Positions 43,245 through 53,052 of a DNA stretch of 64,000 nt are shown piece after piece. The DNA is from Mycobacterium sp. Aquia_216 (GTDB taxonomy: Bacteria; Actinomycetota; Actinomycetes; Mycobacteriales; Mycobacteriaceae). The stretch spans positions 3,906,001 through 3,970,000 of the forward strand of contig NZ_CP113529.1 in assembly GCF_026723865.1 (NCBI RefSeq), given 5' to 3'. Made by a program: the position numbers and the translations under genes. How positions within the stretch are numbered: the stretch's first letter is position 1; each line of letters starts with the position of its first letter. The notes beneath the pieces were generated by a model. That model was not told the DNA's origin and made no database searches. It saw only the letters and a list, made by a program, of their open reading frames with translations.

Positions 43245-44837
43245 GTGTTTGGGCTCGTCCTCATCGTTGCGCTCGTTTCCACCGTCATCGTGGGAACGGT
43301 GCTCGGCCGGCGCTATCGCGTGGGTCCCCCAGTGCTGCTCATTTTCCTCGGTTCGCTGTTGGGTCTGATTCCGCAGTTCGGCGGCATTCACATCAACGGC
43401 GAGATCGTGCTGCTGATCTTCCTGCCGGCGATCCTCTATTGGGAAAGCATGAACACGAGCATTCGCGAGATCCGGGCGAACGCGCGGATCATCGTGTTGC
43501 TGAGCGTGGCCCTGGTGATCGTCACCGCGGTCGCGGTGTCCTGGACCGCACGAGCGATGGGTATGGAACCCCACGCGGCAGCCGTGCTCGGCGCCGTGCT
43601 CTCCCCCACCGACGCCGCCGCCGTCGCCGGTCTCGCGAAACAATTACCCCGCCGATCCGTGACCGTGCTGAAGGGCGAAAGCATCATCAACGACGGGACC
43701 GCACTGGTCTTGTTCGCCGTGACCGTCCACGTCGCCATCGGCGGCGCCTCGATCACCCCGTTCGATTTGGTCCTGCGGTTCATCGGGTCCTACCTCGGCG
43801 GCATCGCCGCCGGCCTGCTGGTCGGCGGATTAGTGACCCTGGTGCGCAAGCGAATCGACGCGCCGCTCGAGGAGGGCGCCTTGAGCTTGCTGACGCCGTT
43901 CGCGGCGTTCTTGCTGGCCCAATCCCTCGAGTGCAGCGGTGTGGTCGCGGTCATGGTGTCGGCCCTGGTTCTCACCTACTCCGGACCATCGGTGATCCGG
44001 GCTCGTTCCCGGTTGCAGTCCTTCGCGTTCTGGGACATAGCGACGTTCCTGATCAACGGCTCCCTCTGGGTGTTTATCGGCGTCCAGATCCCCGGCGCGC
44101 TGCACGGTATTGGCGACGTCGACGGCGGACTTCGCCACGCCATCTGGCTTTCGCTCGCCGTCGCCGGTGTCGTCGTCGCGTCCCGCTTCTTCTGGGGCGA
44201 AGCCACCACTCTGGTGCTGCGCGTGGTGGATCGCCGCGAAATCCAACGTTCCCGTCGCACCACCTGGCGCCAGCGCGTCGTCACCGCCTGGGCGGGTTTC
44301 CGGGGCGCGGTCTCGCTGGCCGCGGCATTGGCCGTCCCGGCTCACACACTCAGCGGGGCTCCGTTCCCGGACCGCAGCCTGCTCATCTTCGTCGTGGTCG
44401 TCGTCATTCTGCTGACCGTCCTGGTCCAAGGCATCACGCTGCCCGCGGTCGTTCGCTGGGCGAACATGCCCGAAGACGTTGTTTACGCCGAAGAAGTGCA
44501 ACTGGCGCGGTGCCGGGGTACGCAAGCCGCCCTTGACGCCTTGCCGGCGGTCGCCGCCCAACTCGGGGTCAGCGACGAGCTATTGGGCCGTATTCGTAAG
44601 GAATACGAGGAACACGCCGCGATCATCATGGCCAACGACGACGATTCCCGGGTGCACGGCCTGGCCAAACGCAACGAGCTAGTGCGGCAAGTGCGTCTCG
44701 GAGTACTCGAGCACAAGCGCCGGGAAATCCTGTCACTACGGAATCAGAAGATCATCGACGACATCGTGCTGCGCGAATTGCAGAGCGAGATGGACCTCGA
44801 GGAAGTGCAACTTCTCGACCACGCCGACAGCGAATAA
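43245..44837 (+). CDS. yjcE: Na+/H+ antiporter (Rv2287-like)
   Basis: This 530-residue CPA1-family exchanger has about 12 membrane helices in the first 400 residues and a cytoplasmic helical tail of about 120 residues. The transport-site motifs are SPTDAAAVAGL (about 119-129) and GESIINDGTALVLF (about 145-158), with the ND pair that binds the cation. It exports Na+ or K+ in exchange for protons. The length is close to Rv2287 (about 542). The start is GTG at 43245 without a clear Shine-Dalgarno sequence. Confidence 0.9.
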   Translation: MFGLVLIVALVSTVIVGTVLGRRYRVGPPVLLIFLGSLLGLIPQFGGIHINGEIVLLIFLPAILYWESMNTSIREIRANARIIVLLSVALVIVTAVAVSWTARAMGMEPHAAAVLGAVLSPTDAAAVAGLAKQLPRRSVTVLKGESIINDGTALVLFAVTVHVAIGGASITPFDLVLRFIGSYLGGIAAGLLVGGLVTLVRKRIDAPLEEGALSLLTPFAAFLLAQSLECSGVVAVMVSALVLTYSGPSVIRARSRLQSFAFWDIATFLINGSLWVFIGVQIPGALHGIGDVDGGLRHAIWLSLAVAGVVVASRFFWGEATTLVLRVVDRREIQRSRRTTWRQRVVTAWAGFRGAVSLAAALAVPAHTLSGAPFPDRSLLIFVVVVVILLTVLVQGITLPAVVRWANMPEDVVYAEEVQLARCRGTQAALDALPAVAAQLGVSDELLGRIRKEYEEHAAIIMANDDDSRVHGLAKRNELVRQVRLGVLEHKRREILSLRNQKIIDDIVLRELQSEMDLEEVQLLDHADSE

Positions 44838-44855
44838 CCCGTCGGCCGGTGACCG

Positions 44856-44861
44856 TACAGT
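44856..44861 (+). promoter_or_regulatory. Leaderless -10 box of AAA ATPase gene
   Basis: TACAGT is followed by 7 nt and the ATG at 44869. No Shine-Dalgarno sequence is present. Confidence 0.5.
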
Positions 44862-44868
44862 CGGCGGC

Positions 44869-46047
44869 ATGCTGCAGACCGTTGCCATCCGCGGGTACCG
44901 CTCGCTGCGCGAGGTCATCCTGCCGCTGAGCCGGCTGTCGATCATTACCGGGGCCAACGGCGCGGGAAAGTCATCCGTCTACCGCGCGTTACGGCTGTTG
45001 GCGGATTGTGGCCGCGGCGAGGTCATCGGCTCGCTGGCCCGCGAGGGCGGCCTGCAATCGGTATTGTGGGCCGGGCCCGAGACCCTCGGTGGCGCCCGGC
45101 GCTCGCAGCTGACCGAGGGCACGGTCCGCAGCCGACCCGTATCACTCGAAATGGGCTTCGCCGCAGACGATTTCGGCTACCTGGTGGACCTGGGTATCCC
45201 GCAATCGGCCGGGCCGTCGGTGTTCGTCCGCGATCCCGAGATCAAGCGGGAGGTGTTGTTCGCCGGGCCGGTCCTGCGGCCCAGCGCGACGCTAGTTCGC
45301 CGGTCCCGGGTTTTCGCCGAAGCCGTCAACTCCGGCAACGGTTTTGACGAGCTGTGCCGGTCGTTGCCGTTGCACCGCAGCGTACTGGCCGAGTACGCCA
45401 ACCCGCTAGCGCTTCCCGAACTCGCGGCCGTGCGTGAGCGGTTGCGCGGGTGGCGGTTCTACGACGGCTTCCGCGTCGACAGCGACGCCCCCGCCCGGCA
45501 CCCGCAGGTCGGCACCCGCACGCCGGTGCTCGCCGATGACGGCAGCGACCTGGCCGCGGCGATTCAAACGATCCTCGAGTCGGGGGCCGATGAGCTAAGC
45601 CGGGTCGTCGCCGACGCATTCGACGGCGCGACAATCTCGGTTGCCATCCACGACGGCCTGTTCGACCTGCAACTGCGCCAGCGCGGCATGCTGCGGCCGT
45701 TGCGCGCGGCCGAGTTGTCCGACGGCACACTGCGGTTCCTACTCTGGGCCGCCGCGTTGTCGAGCCCGCAAGTGCCATCGCTGATGGTGCTCAACGAGCC
45801 GGAGACCTCGCTGCATCCCGACCTGGTGCGCCCGCTGGCCTCGCTGATCCGCGCCGCGGCGGAGCTGACACAGGTCGTGGTCGTCACGCATTCGCGGTCG
45901 CTGCTGGAGTTCCTCGACACCGTGCCGGTCGCAGAGGCCGATGAGGGCGGAGCCGTCGAGATCGAGCTCTACAAGGACTGGGGCGAAACCCGCATCACCG
46001 GCCAGAACCTGTTGACCACCCCGCCCTGGGACTGGGGCAAGCGCTAG
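44869..46047 (+). CDS. AAA-type ATPase of the RecF/OLD-like (ABC ATPase) class
   Basis: This 392-residue single-chain ABC-type ATPase has Walker A GANGAGKSS (about 28-36), the ABC signature region LSDGTLRFL (about 283-291) and Walker B LMVLNEPETSLHPDL (about 305-319), followed by the H-loop VTHSRSLLEF. It lacks a coiled-coil insertion and any fused nuclease (Toprim) domain, so it is not a full OLD nuclease. Such stand-alone proteins occur both as housekeeping factors and in phage defence. No toxin or nuclease gene is adjacent. Confidence 0.8.
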   Translation: MLQTVAIRGYRSLREVILPLSRLSIITGANGAGKSSVYRALRLLADCGRGEVIGSLAREGGLQSVLWAGPETLGGARRSQLTEGTVRSRPVSLEMGFAADDFGYLVDLGIPQSAGPSVFVRDPEIKREVLFAGPVLRPSATLVRRSRVFAEAVNSGNGFDELCRSLPLHRSVLAEYANPLALPELAAVRERLRGWRFYDGFRVDSDAPARHPQVGTRTPVLADDGSDLAAAIQTILESGADELSRVVADAFDGATISVAIHDGLFDLQLRQRGMLRPLRAAELSDGTLRFLLWAAALSSPQVPSLMVLNEPETSLHPDLVRPLASLIRAAAELTQVVVVTHSRSLLEFLDTVPVAEADEGGAVEIELYKDWGETRITGQNLLTTPPWDWGKR

Positions 46048-46136
46048 AACAGCCGGCCTAACCCTTTGCGTGTGCATCGTCGCCGCCCTGGCCGCACACT
46101 CACCGCCCTGAACGCACACTGGACGCTAGCCGTAAG

Positions 46137-46168
46137 TTGCCCATCAGGCAATATTGCCCAGTAGGCAA
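46137..46168. promoter_or_regulatory. Two tandem TTGCC-N5-GGCAA palindromes (TetR operator)
   Basis: TTGCC catca GGCAA (46137-46151) and TTGCC cagta GGCAA (46154-46168) repeat with a period of 17 bp. TATTCT (46169-46174), a likely -10 box, begins right after the second. The sites cover the -35/spacer region of the promoter of the adjacent tetR gene, so self-repression of the tetR-monooxygenase-acetoin operon is expected. Confidence 0.75.
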
Positions 46169-46189
46169 TATTCTCGTATGTTGGGAGCT

Positions 46190-46822
46190 ATGACAGGATT
46201 GCGCGAGCGCAAAAAAGCCGACACCCGGCGCGCTCTCAGCGATGCCGCGCTACAGCTGGCGTTCGAGCACGGGCTGGAGAATGTGACGCGCGAAGACGTC
46301 GCCAATCTGGCGGGAGTCTCGTTGCGCACGTTCAATAACTACTTCGGCAGCAAGTACGAGGCGCTGGCCTACCGGCAGGCCGAACGCGTGCGACGCAGCA
46401 TCGCCGTGCTGCAACAACGTCCCGCCGGCGAGCCGCTGTGGACCGCGCTCACCCACGCCGTGCTGGAACCGTTGGAAGAAGATTTCGGCGATGTGTACGG
46501 CGACGAGAACCGCGCACCCAGCCGCCGGCAACTCGTCGAGGTCCGCAAACTCGTCATGCACCCGCAGGTCCGAAACTCGGTGCCGCATAACCTGTTCGAT
46601 GGAATGCTCCAAGCGATTGCCGAGCGCACCGGCACCGACCCGGACCGCGACCTGTATCCACGATTGGTGATGGCCGTCGTACGCGCCATCGGCGATGCCG
46701 CGGCGGACGCCTATGTGCGGGCAGACCCTCCGATCGCGATCACCGCACTAATCCGCGAGGGCTTCGCCGGCGTCAGCGCCGGGCTGCCCGAACCGTCCAG
46801 AAAGAAGACCCTCCATGACTGA
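46190..46822 (+). CDS. TetR-family regulator of the monooxygenase/acetoin genes
   Basis: This 210-residue TetR protein has the N-terminal HTH VTREDVANLAGVSLRTFNNY (about 31-50) and a helical ligand domain with a truncated, proline-poor C-terminus. The ATG at 46190 is used, with GGGAG 4 nt upstream; ATG 46178 lies within the promoter. The end of the gene overlaps the monooxygenase start by 8 nt, so the two are co-translated. The pair of palindromes immediately upstream is the natural operator. Confidence 0.85.
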   Translation: MTGLRERKKADTRRALSDAALQLAFEHGLENVTREDVANLAGVSLRTFNNYFGSKYEALAYRQAERVRRSIAVLQQRPAGEPLWTALTHAVLEPLEEDFGDVYGDENRAPSRRQLVEVRKLVMHPQVRNSVPHNLFDGMLQAIAERTGTDPDRDLYPRLVMAVVRAIGDAAADAYVRADPPIAITALIREGFAGVSAGLPEPSRKKTLHD

Positions 46823-48338
46823 CGAACACGCCGACGTCGTCATCGCCGGCGCCGGACCCAACGGCCTGCTGCTGGCCTGCGAGCTCGCGCTGGCCGGGAT
46901 ACGGCCCGTCGTGCTCGACCAACTTCCCGGCCCTAGCGCCGAACCCAAGGCCAACGGCCTTGTCGGACAGGTGGTTCGCGCGCTGGACATGCGCGGGCTG
47001 TATCGGGCGTTCACCGGCGACGAGGACCCGCCGCGGCCCGTCCCCGGCGGCAGATTCGCGGCCATGACCCTGAACTTCCTCGACGTGCCGGACAATCCGA
47101 TGTACATGCTGCGCATGCCGCAGCCTCGCCTGGTACGGCTGCTGGAGAAGCGGGCGCGCGACCTCGGGGTCGACCTGCGCTGGGGCCACACGGTCGTCGA
47201 CGTACAGCCGGGGCCGGAATCCGTTGCACTGCAAATATCGTCGCCAGAGCGAGACTACGTCGTCGCCGCCGAATATGTCGTCGGCGCCGACGGGGGCCAC
47301 AGCCTGGTCCGCAAGACACTGGGCATCGACTTCCCCGGCAGCACCGCCCCCACGGTAAGCCGGATCGCCCATGTGCACATCCCCGACCAGATGCATCGCC
47401 CCGACGGGAGCATCGACATACCGGGATTCGGCACGCTGCCGTTTGGGCACACCCGACTCGATCGCGGCGGCATCATCTACGCCGAGTTCGAGCCCGGCCG
47501 ATCGCTGCTCGGCACCATCGAATTCTGCCCGCCCGTCGCGGAGGTGCCGATGAGCCTGGCCGAACTGCGCGACAGCGCCAATCGCATACTCGGCGTGGAT
47601 CTTTCGTTTGAGGAACCGATAGGTACCGGGCCGCACGCCCTGCGCCGGATCAACGGACAGAACACCCGCATCGCGCAGCGCTATCGCGACGGTCGCGTCT
47701 TTCTGCTCGGCGACGCCGCCCACGTGCACAGCCCGCTCGGCGGTCCCGGGCTGAACCTGGGCCTGCAAGACACGATGAACCTCGGCTGGAAGCTGGCAGC
47801 CCACATCAACGGCACAGCGCCCGCCGGATTGCTCGACACCTACCAGTCCGAGCGCTACCCGGTGGGCCAGCGCGTCATGATGCACTCGCTGTCACAGACC
47901 GCGTTGATGGCTCCCGGGCCCGAAGTCACGGCATTGCGAACGCTGTTCGGCGAGATGTTCACCGTCCCGGAAGTGCAAAAACGTATGGCCGCGCTACTGG
48001 CCGGCTCCGACGTGACGTACGACGTGGGTGACGATCATCCGCTCTCGGGCCGCCTCGTGCCCGACTTGACCCTTGATGACGGCCGACGGATCGCCGAACT
48101 CCTGCACGACGCCCGCCCGGTGCTGCTCGACCTCGACGGGAGCGCCGGGCCAGCACTGCACGGCTGGACCGATCGCGTCGACACCGTCAGCGCCTCGATG
48201 GCCGACCGGCCCGCCGCGGGGCTGCTGATCCGGCCCGACGGCTACATCGCCTGGGCAGCAGATACATTCGGGCCAGCCGAGGAAGCCGGCCTGCGCGCCG
48301 GGCTACAGCGCTGGTTCGGGGATCCTCGCGCAAAGTAG
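46815..48338 (+). CDS. FAD-dependent aromatic monooxygenase
   Basis: This 507-residue class A flavoprotein monooxygenase has the ADP-binding motif [18 protein letters not shown] (about 7-24), the second FAD/NADPH motif [10 protein letters not shown] (about 159-168), and the [19 protein letters not shown] block (about 297-315) that contacts FAD. A C-terminal thioredoxin-like region (about 390-505) is typical of phenol hydroxylase, rifampicin-monooxygenase and polyketide-hydroxylase relatives. The substrate is likely a phenol or a polycyclic aromatic, possibly a drug. It is coupled to the TetR gene upstream. Confidence 0.83.
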   Translation: MTDEHADVVIAGAGPNGLLLACELALAGIRPVVLDQLPGPSAEPKANGLVGQVVRALDMRGLYRAFTGDEDPPRPVPGGRFAAMTLNFLDVPDNPMYMLRMPQPRLVRLLEKRARDLGVDLRWGHTVVDVQPGPESVALQISSPERDYVVAAEYVVGADGGHSLVRKTLGIDFPGSTAPTVSRIAHVHIPDQMHRPDGSIDIPGFGTLPFGHTRLDRGGIIYAEFEPGRSLLGTIEFCPPVAEVPMSLAELRDSANRILGVDLSFEEPIGTGPHALRRINGQNTRIAQRYRDGRVFLLGDAAHVHSPLGGPGLNLGLQDTMNLGWKLAAHINGTAPAGLLDTYQSERYPVGQRVMMHSLSQTALMAPGPEVTALRTLFGEMFTVPEVQKRMAALLAGSDVTYDVGDDHPLSGRLVPDLTLDDGRRIAELLHDARPVLLDLDGSAGPALHGWTDRVDTVSASMADRPAAGLLIRPDGYIAWAADTFGPAEEAGLRAGLQRWFGDPRAK

Positions 48339-48361
48339 CGTCACCGGCCAGACTGGCCTAT

Positions 48362-50044
48362 ATGAATTCCACGAACCCCGGTAAGCTCGTACGCAGCGCG
48401 CAAAAGGTCGTCGACGTGTTGTCGGCGCAGGGCGTCGAATACGTCTTCGGAGTGCCGGGCGCCAAGATCGACGCCGTGTACGACGCACTGCTCGACGGCG
48501 GACCGCAGCTGGTGGTGTGTCGCCACGAACAGAATGCGGCGTTCATCGCCGGTGCGATCGGCCGCCTCACCGGTACTCCGGGTGTCGTGCTGGTGACCTC
48601 CGGGCCGGGAACCACGAATCTCGTTACCGGCCTGCTGACCGCGAACACCGAACAAGATCCCGTGGTCGCGTTGTGCGGGGCGGTCGGCCGCAAGGACCGG
48701 CTCAAGCGCACCCACCAGTCGATGGATGCCGCGGCGCTGCTGAGAACAGTCACCAAGTTCACCGGCGAGGTCAACGACCCCGACAACGTCGCCGAGGCCG
48801 TCGTCGGAGCCTTCCGCGCCGCCGTTAGTGAGCCGCGTGGCGCCGCCGCGGTCGTCCTGCCCGCCGACGTGCTGGCCACCCCGACCACCGCGGGAATCAC
48901 CGCTCGGGTGCCGATCCCGCCACTGTCAAGTGCACCGGCGGCGGCGATTGCGGGGGCCAGCCAGCTGATCCGCGCCGCGCGACGGCCAGCAGTGCTGGTC
49001 GGAATCCGCGGCGCCGATCCGGAGAGCTGCACCGCCCTGCGTCACTTGGTCGCCGCCACCGGCCTACCCGTCGTGGAGACGTTCCAAGCCGCGGGCGTGA
49101 TCTCCCGCGCACTGGAGGACAATTTTTTGGGCAGGGTAGGTCTTTTCCGCAACCAGCCCGGCGACGTCATCGTCGCCCGCTCCGACGTCTTGATCACGAT
49201 CGGATACGACTCCGTCGAATACGATCCCGTGCTCTGGAACAACGACGTTGAGCGCACCATCATCCACATCGACTCGCTGCCCGCCGAGATCGACAACCAC
49301 TATCAGCCGACCCGCGAGCTGCTCGGCAACGTCGCGGCCACTCTCGACGCGCTGACCGACAACCTCGCCGGCCTCGCCCTGACGAACGAGTATCGCTCCG
49401 ACATCGCCGAACAACGAAACGCCTTGGATGAGATCGATATAGCCGAATGTGATCACCAACCCGACGGCCCGGAGCTCAATCCGGTTGCCGTGTTACTACG
49501 GCTCCGCGAAGAACTCGGTGACGAGGCCACGATTGCCTGCGACGTCGGCTCGGTCTACATTTACCTGGCCCGTCATTTCCGCGTCTACGAGCCGCGACGG
49601 CTGCTCTTTTCCAACGGCCAACAAACCTTGGGTGTCGCGTTGCCCTGGGCGATGGCCGCGTGCCTGGCCCGGCCCGGCACACCCGTGGTCTCCGTGTCCG
49701 GCGACGGCGGATTCCTCTTTTCCGCACAAGAACTCGAGACCGCAACCCGTCTCGGGTTGAGCTTCACCCACATCGTGCTGCGTGACAACAGCTACGACAT
49801 GGTCGGATTCCAAGAGATCCTGAAGTACGGACGCAAATCCGGTGTACAGCTTGGCGACTACGACATCGTCTCTTATGCAGCGTCATTCGGCGCCCACGGC
49901 TACCGCGTCAAGACACTCGACGAATTCGGCGCCACCCTGCGCCAAGCGCTGGTGGAGGAAGGCCCTTCCCTGATCGACGTCCCCGTCGATTACAGCCGCA
50001 ACACCGAACTCGCCGCGCACCTGCACGACGACACATTCGAATAA
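48362..50044 (+). CDS. alsS: Acetolactate synthase, catabolic type
   Basis: This 560-residue thiamine-diphosphate enzyme condenses two pyruvates to 2-acetolactate. The catalytic Glu is in [11 protein letters not shown] (about residue 56), and the Mg/TPP motif is GDGGFLF...[10 protein letters not shown]. The YDMVGFQ signature and the [10 protein letters not shown] end are hallmarks of AlsS/BudB, the FAD-independent catabolic enzyme, and differ from the biosynthetic IlvB. No regulatory small subunit is adjacent. It lies 23 nt after the monooxygenase and 20 nt before acetolactate decarboxylase. Confidence 0.9.
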   Translation: MNSTNPGKLVRSAQKVVDVLSAQGVEYVFGVPGAKIDAVYDALLDGGPQLVVCRHEQNAAFIAGAIGRLTGTPGVVLVTSGPGTTNLVTGLLTANTEQDPVVALCGAVGRKDRLKRTHQSMDAAALLRTVTKFTGEVNDPDNVAEAVVGAFRAAVSEPRGAAAVVLPADVLATPTTAGITARVPIPPLSSAPAAAIAGASQLIRAARRPAVLVGIRGADPESCTALRHLVAATGLPVVETFQAAGVISRALEDNFLGRVGLFRNQPGDVIVARSDVLITIGYDSVEYDPVLWNNDVERTIIHIDSLPAEIDNHYQPTRELLGNVAATLDALTDNLAGLALTNEYRSDIAEQRNALDEIDIAECDHQPDGPELNPVAVLLRLREELGDEATIACDVGSVYIYLARHFRVYEPRRLLFSNGQQTLGVALPWAMAACLARPGTPVVSVSGDGGFLFSAQELETATRLGLSFTHIVLRDNSYDMVGFQEILKYGRKSGVQLGDYDIVSYAASFGAHGYRVKTLDEFGATLRQALVEEGPSLIDVPVDYSRNTELAAHLHDDTFE

Positions 50045-50064
50045 GCCGGAAAGGCCTTGCCACG

Positions 50065-50877
50065 ATGAATGCCAGATCGGGTGCACACGACCACTTCCGT
50101 CACTGGGCTGCAACGCTTCTCGCGCATCAGCGAGCCGCTTCCGGCGAGGAGGCCGAGGTATATCAGTTCTCGACGATCAGCGCCCTCCTCGAAGGCGTCT
50201 ACGACGGCGACGTGACCGTCGCCGAGATTCTGCGGCACGGCGACTTCGGTTTGGGCACCTTCAATCACCTCGATGGTGAGATGGTCATCATCGACGGCAT
50301 CTGCTATCGCTTGCGTGCCGACGGAACCGCCACTCGCGCAGCGCCCTCCGATCGCACACCGTTCGCGGCGGTGACCCGATTTCACGGCGATTTCGAGATC
50401 GACATCCAAGATTCCACCAACCAGTCGGAGGTACTCAACGCGATCGACCACAGAATCGAAAGTGCCAACCTGATCTACGCGATCCGCGTCACCGGACAGT
50501 TCTCCGACCTGCACACCCGCACCGTCATGGAGCAGCATCCGCCCTATCCGCCACTGACGAAAGCGACCGAAGGCCAGGCCGAAACCCGATTCACCGACGT
50601 GGCCGGTGTTCTGGTCGGCTTTCGCACCCCGCAGTTCCAACAGGGAATCTCGGTGGCCGGGTATCACCTGCACTTCCTCGACAGTGATCGCACAAGCGGC
50701 GGCCATGTCCTCGACTTCACCCTCGAGCAGGGAAAGGCCGCGGTGAGCGCTGCATCGCAACTGCATCTGAGCCTGCCGACCTCCGGGGCGTTTCTCGACG
50801 CGCGCCTTTCCGGAGATGACCTCTCCGAGCAAATCAGCAAAGCCGAAGGCGGCCAGGGCAACCAGGATGGCCGCTAA
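50065..50877 (+). CDS. alsD: Alpha-acetolactate decarboxylase
   Basis: This 270-residue zinc enzyme converts 2-acetolactate to (R)-acetoin and CO2. The family blocks are clear: YQFSTISALLEGVYDGD (about 30-46), HGDFGLGTFNHLDGEMV, RTVMEQHPPYPPL, and the zinc-binding GYHLHFLD...GGHVLDF (His-x-His and a third His). There is no signal peptide, so it is cytoplasmic. Together with alsS it completes the pyruvate-to-acetoin route. No acetoin or butanediol dehydrogenase gene follows. Confidence 0.9.
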   Translation: MNARSGAHDHFRHWAATLLAHQRAASGEEAEVYQFSTISALLEGVYDGDVTVAEILRHGDFGLGTFNHLDGEMVIIDGICYRLRADGTATRAAPSDRTPFAAVTRFHGDFEIDIQDSTNQSEVLNAIDHRIESANLIYAIRVTGQFSDLHTRTVMEQHPPYPPLTKATEGQAETRFTDVAGVLVGFRTPQFQQGISVAGYHLHFLDSDRTSGGHVLDFTLEQGKAAVSAASQLHLSLPTSGAFLDARLSGDDLSEQISKAEGGQGNQDGR

Positions 50878-50957
50878 GCAGCGGAATTCATAGACTGTTA
50901 AGGCACATGTCAGGTCTGCATAGTTGAGTGCACACAAGCGCCGCGTGTCCTCAGCGT

Positions 50958-52100
50958 ATGCGCGTTGTTCAGGTCGCCAACTTCTATGGCCCTCGGTCCG
51001 GCGGCCTTCGCACCGCGGTCGATCGATTGGGCGCGGAATACAGCGCCAACGGCCACGAAGTGTTTTTGATCGTTCCCGGTCCGCGCGCGGAGCGTACGCT
51101 GCTGGCGACCGGTGTGGTGCGAATCACTATGCCCGCCTGGTTGATTCCCTTCACCGCTGGTTACCGCGCGGTGATGCCGGGTCCCGTCAAGGCGCTGCTG
51201 GAGGCACTGCAGCCCGACGCATTGGAAGTTTCCGACCGACTCACGCTGCGATCGCTGGGGCGGTGGGGCCGCGAACACGGCGCCACGACGGTGATGATTT
51301 CGCATGAGCGCCTGGATCGCCTTGCCGGTCAAGTACTTCCGCGTCGACCCGCGCGCAGCCTCGCCGACTTTGCCAACGGCCGCACTGCCGCCGACTACGA
51401 CACCGTGGTGTGTACCACCGGATTCGCGCGCGAGGAGTTCGACCGCATCGGCGCGAAGAACGTCGTCACCGTACCCCTGGGCGTCGACCTGAAGACCTTC
51501 CATCCGAACCGGCACTCTCCCCTGGTTCGCCGGCAATGGGCCACTCCGAAGCAGCTCCTGCTGGTCCACTGCGGCCGGTTGTCGGTCGAGAAGCGGGCCG
51601 ACCGCAGCATCGACGCGCTGGCGGCGTTGTGCGATTCCGGCGTGGATGCCCGACTGGTCGTCATGGGCGAGGGACCCATGCGGGCCAAGTTGCAACGACA
51701 GGCCACCGGGCTGCCGGTCGACTTCACCGGGTTCGTCTCCGACCGCGACAGCGTCGCCGGGCTGCTGGCCTCGGCAGACGTCACCCTGGCACCGGGACCG
51801 CACGAAACGTTCGGCTTGGCCGCGCTGGAATCGCTGGCATGTGGCACCCCGGCCGTGGTCTCGCGTACCTCCGCGCTCACCGAGATCATCACCCCGGACA
51901 GCGGAGCCTCGGCCGACAATCACCCGGAGGCCATCGCCAGGGCGGTCGGCACCGTCATCAGCCTGCCCGAATATCACCGCCGGACCAGCGCGCGACGCCG
52001 CGCGGAGAACTTCACCTGGCAGCGGGCCGCGGCCGGCATGCTGGCAACGCTGGGACCCGTAATCGCCGGCCCGGACGACGATTCCGAGCACACCGCATAG
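50958..52100 (+). CDS. pimC: GDP-mannose-dependent alpha-mannosyltransferase PimC
   Basis: This 380-residue GT-B glycosyltransferase of family 4 begins with VVQVANFYGPRSGGLRTAV, the acceptor-side glycine loop. The donor-side half has VHCGRLSVEKRADRSIDAL (about 196-214), GEGPMRAKL and the GT4 E-x7-E motif in PHETFGLAALESLACG. It closely matches remembered PimC of M. tuberculosis CDC1551, which adds the third mannose to phosphatidylinositol dimannoside and is missing from H37Rv. ATG 50958 gives the PimC length; GTG 50928 is an alternative. It appears to be a single-gene unit. Confidence 0.87.
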   Translation: MRVVQVANFYGPRSGGLRTAVDRLGAEYSANGHEVFLIVPGPRAERTLLATGVVRITMPAWLIPFTAGYRAVMPGPVKALLEALQPDALEVSDRLTLRSLGRWGREHGATTVMISHERLDRLAGQVLPRRPARSLADFANGRTAADYDTVVCTTGFAREEFDRIGAKNVVTVPLGVDLKTFHPNRHSPLVRRQWATPKQLLLVHCGRLSVEKRADRSIDALAALCDSGVDARLVVMGEGPMRAKLQRQATGLPVDFTGFVSDRDSVAGLLASADVTLAPGPHETFGLAALESLACGTPAVVSRTSALTEIITPDSGASADNHPEAIARAVGTVISLPEYHRRTSARRRAENFTWQRAAAGMLATLGPVIAGPDDDSEHTA

Positions 52101-52156
52101 CTCCCCAGGACCGTACGCCGCTGTTTGCTGGGCGGAAACGCTTTCCCACCGGCGAC

Positions 52157-52162
52157 TAGGCT
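52157..52162 (+). promoter_or_regulatory. -10 box of sseB
   Basis: TAGGCT fits TAnnnT and lies 27 nt before the sseB GTG, leaving room for a short leader with AGGAGG at 52177-52182. Confidence 0.45.
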
Positions 52163-52189
52163 CGTTGAAGACAACGAGGAGGCAAACCG

Positions 52190-53044
52190 GTGGATGCGCG
52201 CGACCAGGTGCTGATCACCGCCACGGAGTTGGCGGACCTTATCGAGGCCGGCGACCAACTGACCATTTTGGACGTTCGTTGGCGACTCGACGAGCCCGAT
52301 GGACGGGCCGCCTACCTGGACGGTCACCTCCCCGGCGCGGTGTATGTGTCACTCGACGAGGACCTCAGCGATCACACGGTCACCGGACGTGGGCGTCACC
52401 CACTGCCCTCGGGACGAAGCCTGGAGGCCGCCGCACGCCGCTGGGGTATCGGGCAAGACTCGTTGGTCGTGGTCTATGACGACTGGAACCGAGCGGGCTC
52501 AGCGCGGGCATGGTGGGTGTTGACCGCGGCCGGGCTAACGAATGTCCGCATCCTGGACGGCGGCCTGGGCGCATGGCGGGCGGCTGGACGAAGTCTCGAG
52601 ACGGGCGCGGTCACCCCGCCGGCGGGGAATGTGACTGTGCCCCATGATGATTTGTATACGGGAGCTCGCCGCACCCTGACCGCCGAACAAGCCGGCGCGG
52701 GTGCCGTGACGCTGCTCGATGCGCGTGCCCCGGAACGTTATCGCGGTGACACTGAACCCGTCGACGCTGTCGCGGGCCACATCCCCGGCGCGCGGAACCT
52801 GCCCAGCGGCTCCGTGCTGGCCGCCGACGGCACCTTTCTCGGCAACTACGCGCTCGCCCAGCAGTTGTCCGACCGCGGCATCGACTGTGCCGGGCCGTTG
52901 GGCGCCTACTGCGGCTCCGGCGTAACCGCCGCCATCGTGATCGCGGCGCTCGCGGCGACGGGTTGCGAGGCGGCACTGTACCCGGGGTCGTGGTCCGAGT
53001 GGTCGTCGGATCCGAGTCACCCCGTCGCTCGCGGTCCCGAATAG
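52190..53044 (+). CDS. sseB: Thiosulfate/3-mercaptopyruvate sulfurtransferase
   Basis: This 284-residue tandem-rhodanese protein has an inactive first domain (about 10-135) and a catalytic second domain with the active-site Cys in AYCGSGVTAA (about 238-247). The CGSGVT loop favours mercaptopyruvate or thiosulfate sulfurtransferase. It moves sulfane sulfur to cyanide or thiols. Length and place equal Rv2291 (284 residues). The GTG start has a strong AGGAGG 7 nt upstream. Confidence 0.9.
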   Translation: MDARDQVLITATELADLIEAGDQLTILDVRWRLDEPDGRAAYLDGHLPGAVYVSLDEDLSDHTVTGRGRHPLPSGRSLEAAARRWGIGQDSLVVVYDDWNRAGSARAWWVLTAAGLTNVRILDGGLGAWRAAGRSLETGAVTPPAGNVTVPHDDLYTGARRTLTAEQAGAGAVTLLDARAPERYRGDTEPVDAVAGHIPGARNLPSGSVLAADGTFLGNYALAQQLSDRGIDCAGPLGAYCGSGVTAAIVIAALAATGCEAALYPGSWSEWSSDPSHPVARGPE

Positions 53045-53052
53045 CGGCGGAG

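Noticed and set aside
44869..46047. AAA ATPase plus antiporter as a phage-defence system
   Set aside because: There is no nuclease, Toprim or toxin domain and the antiporter is a conserved backbone gene, so nothing supports a defence module here.
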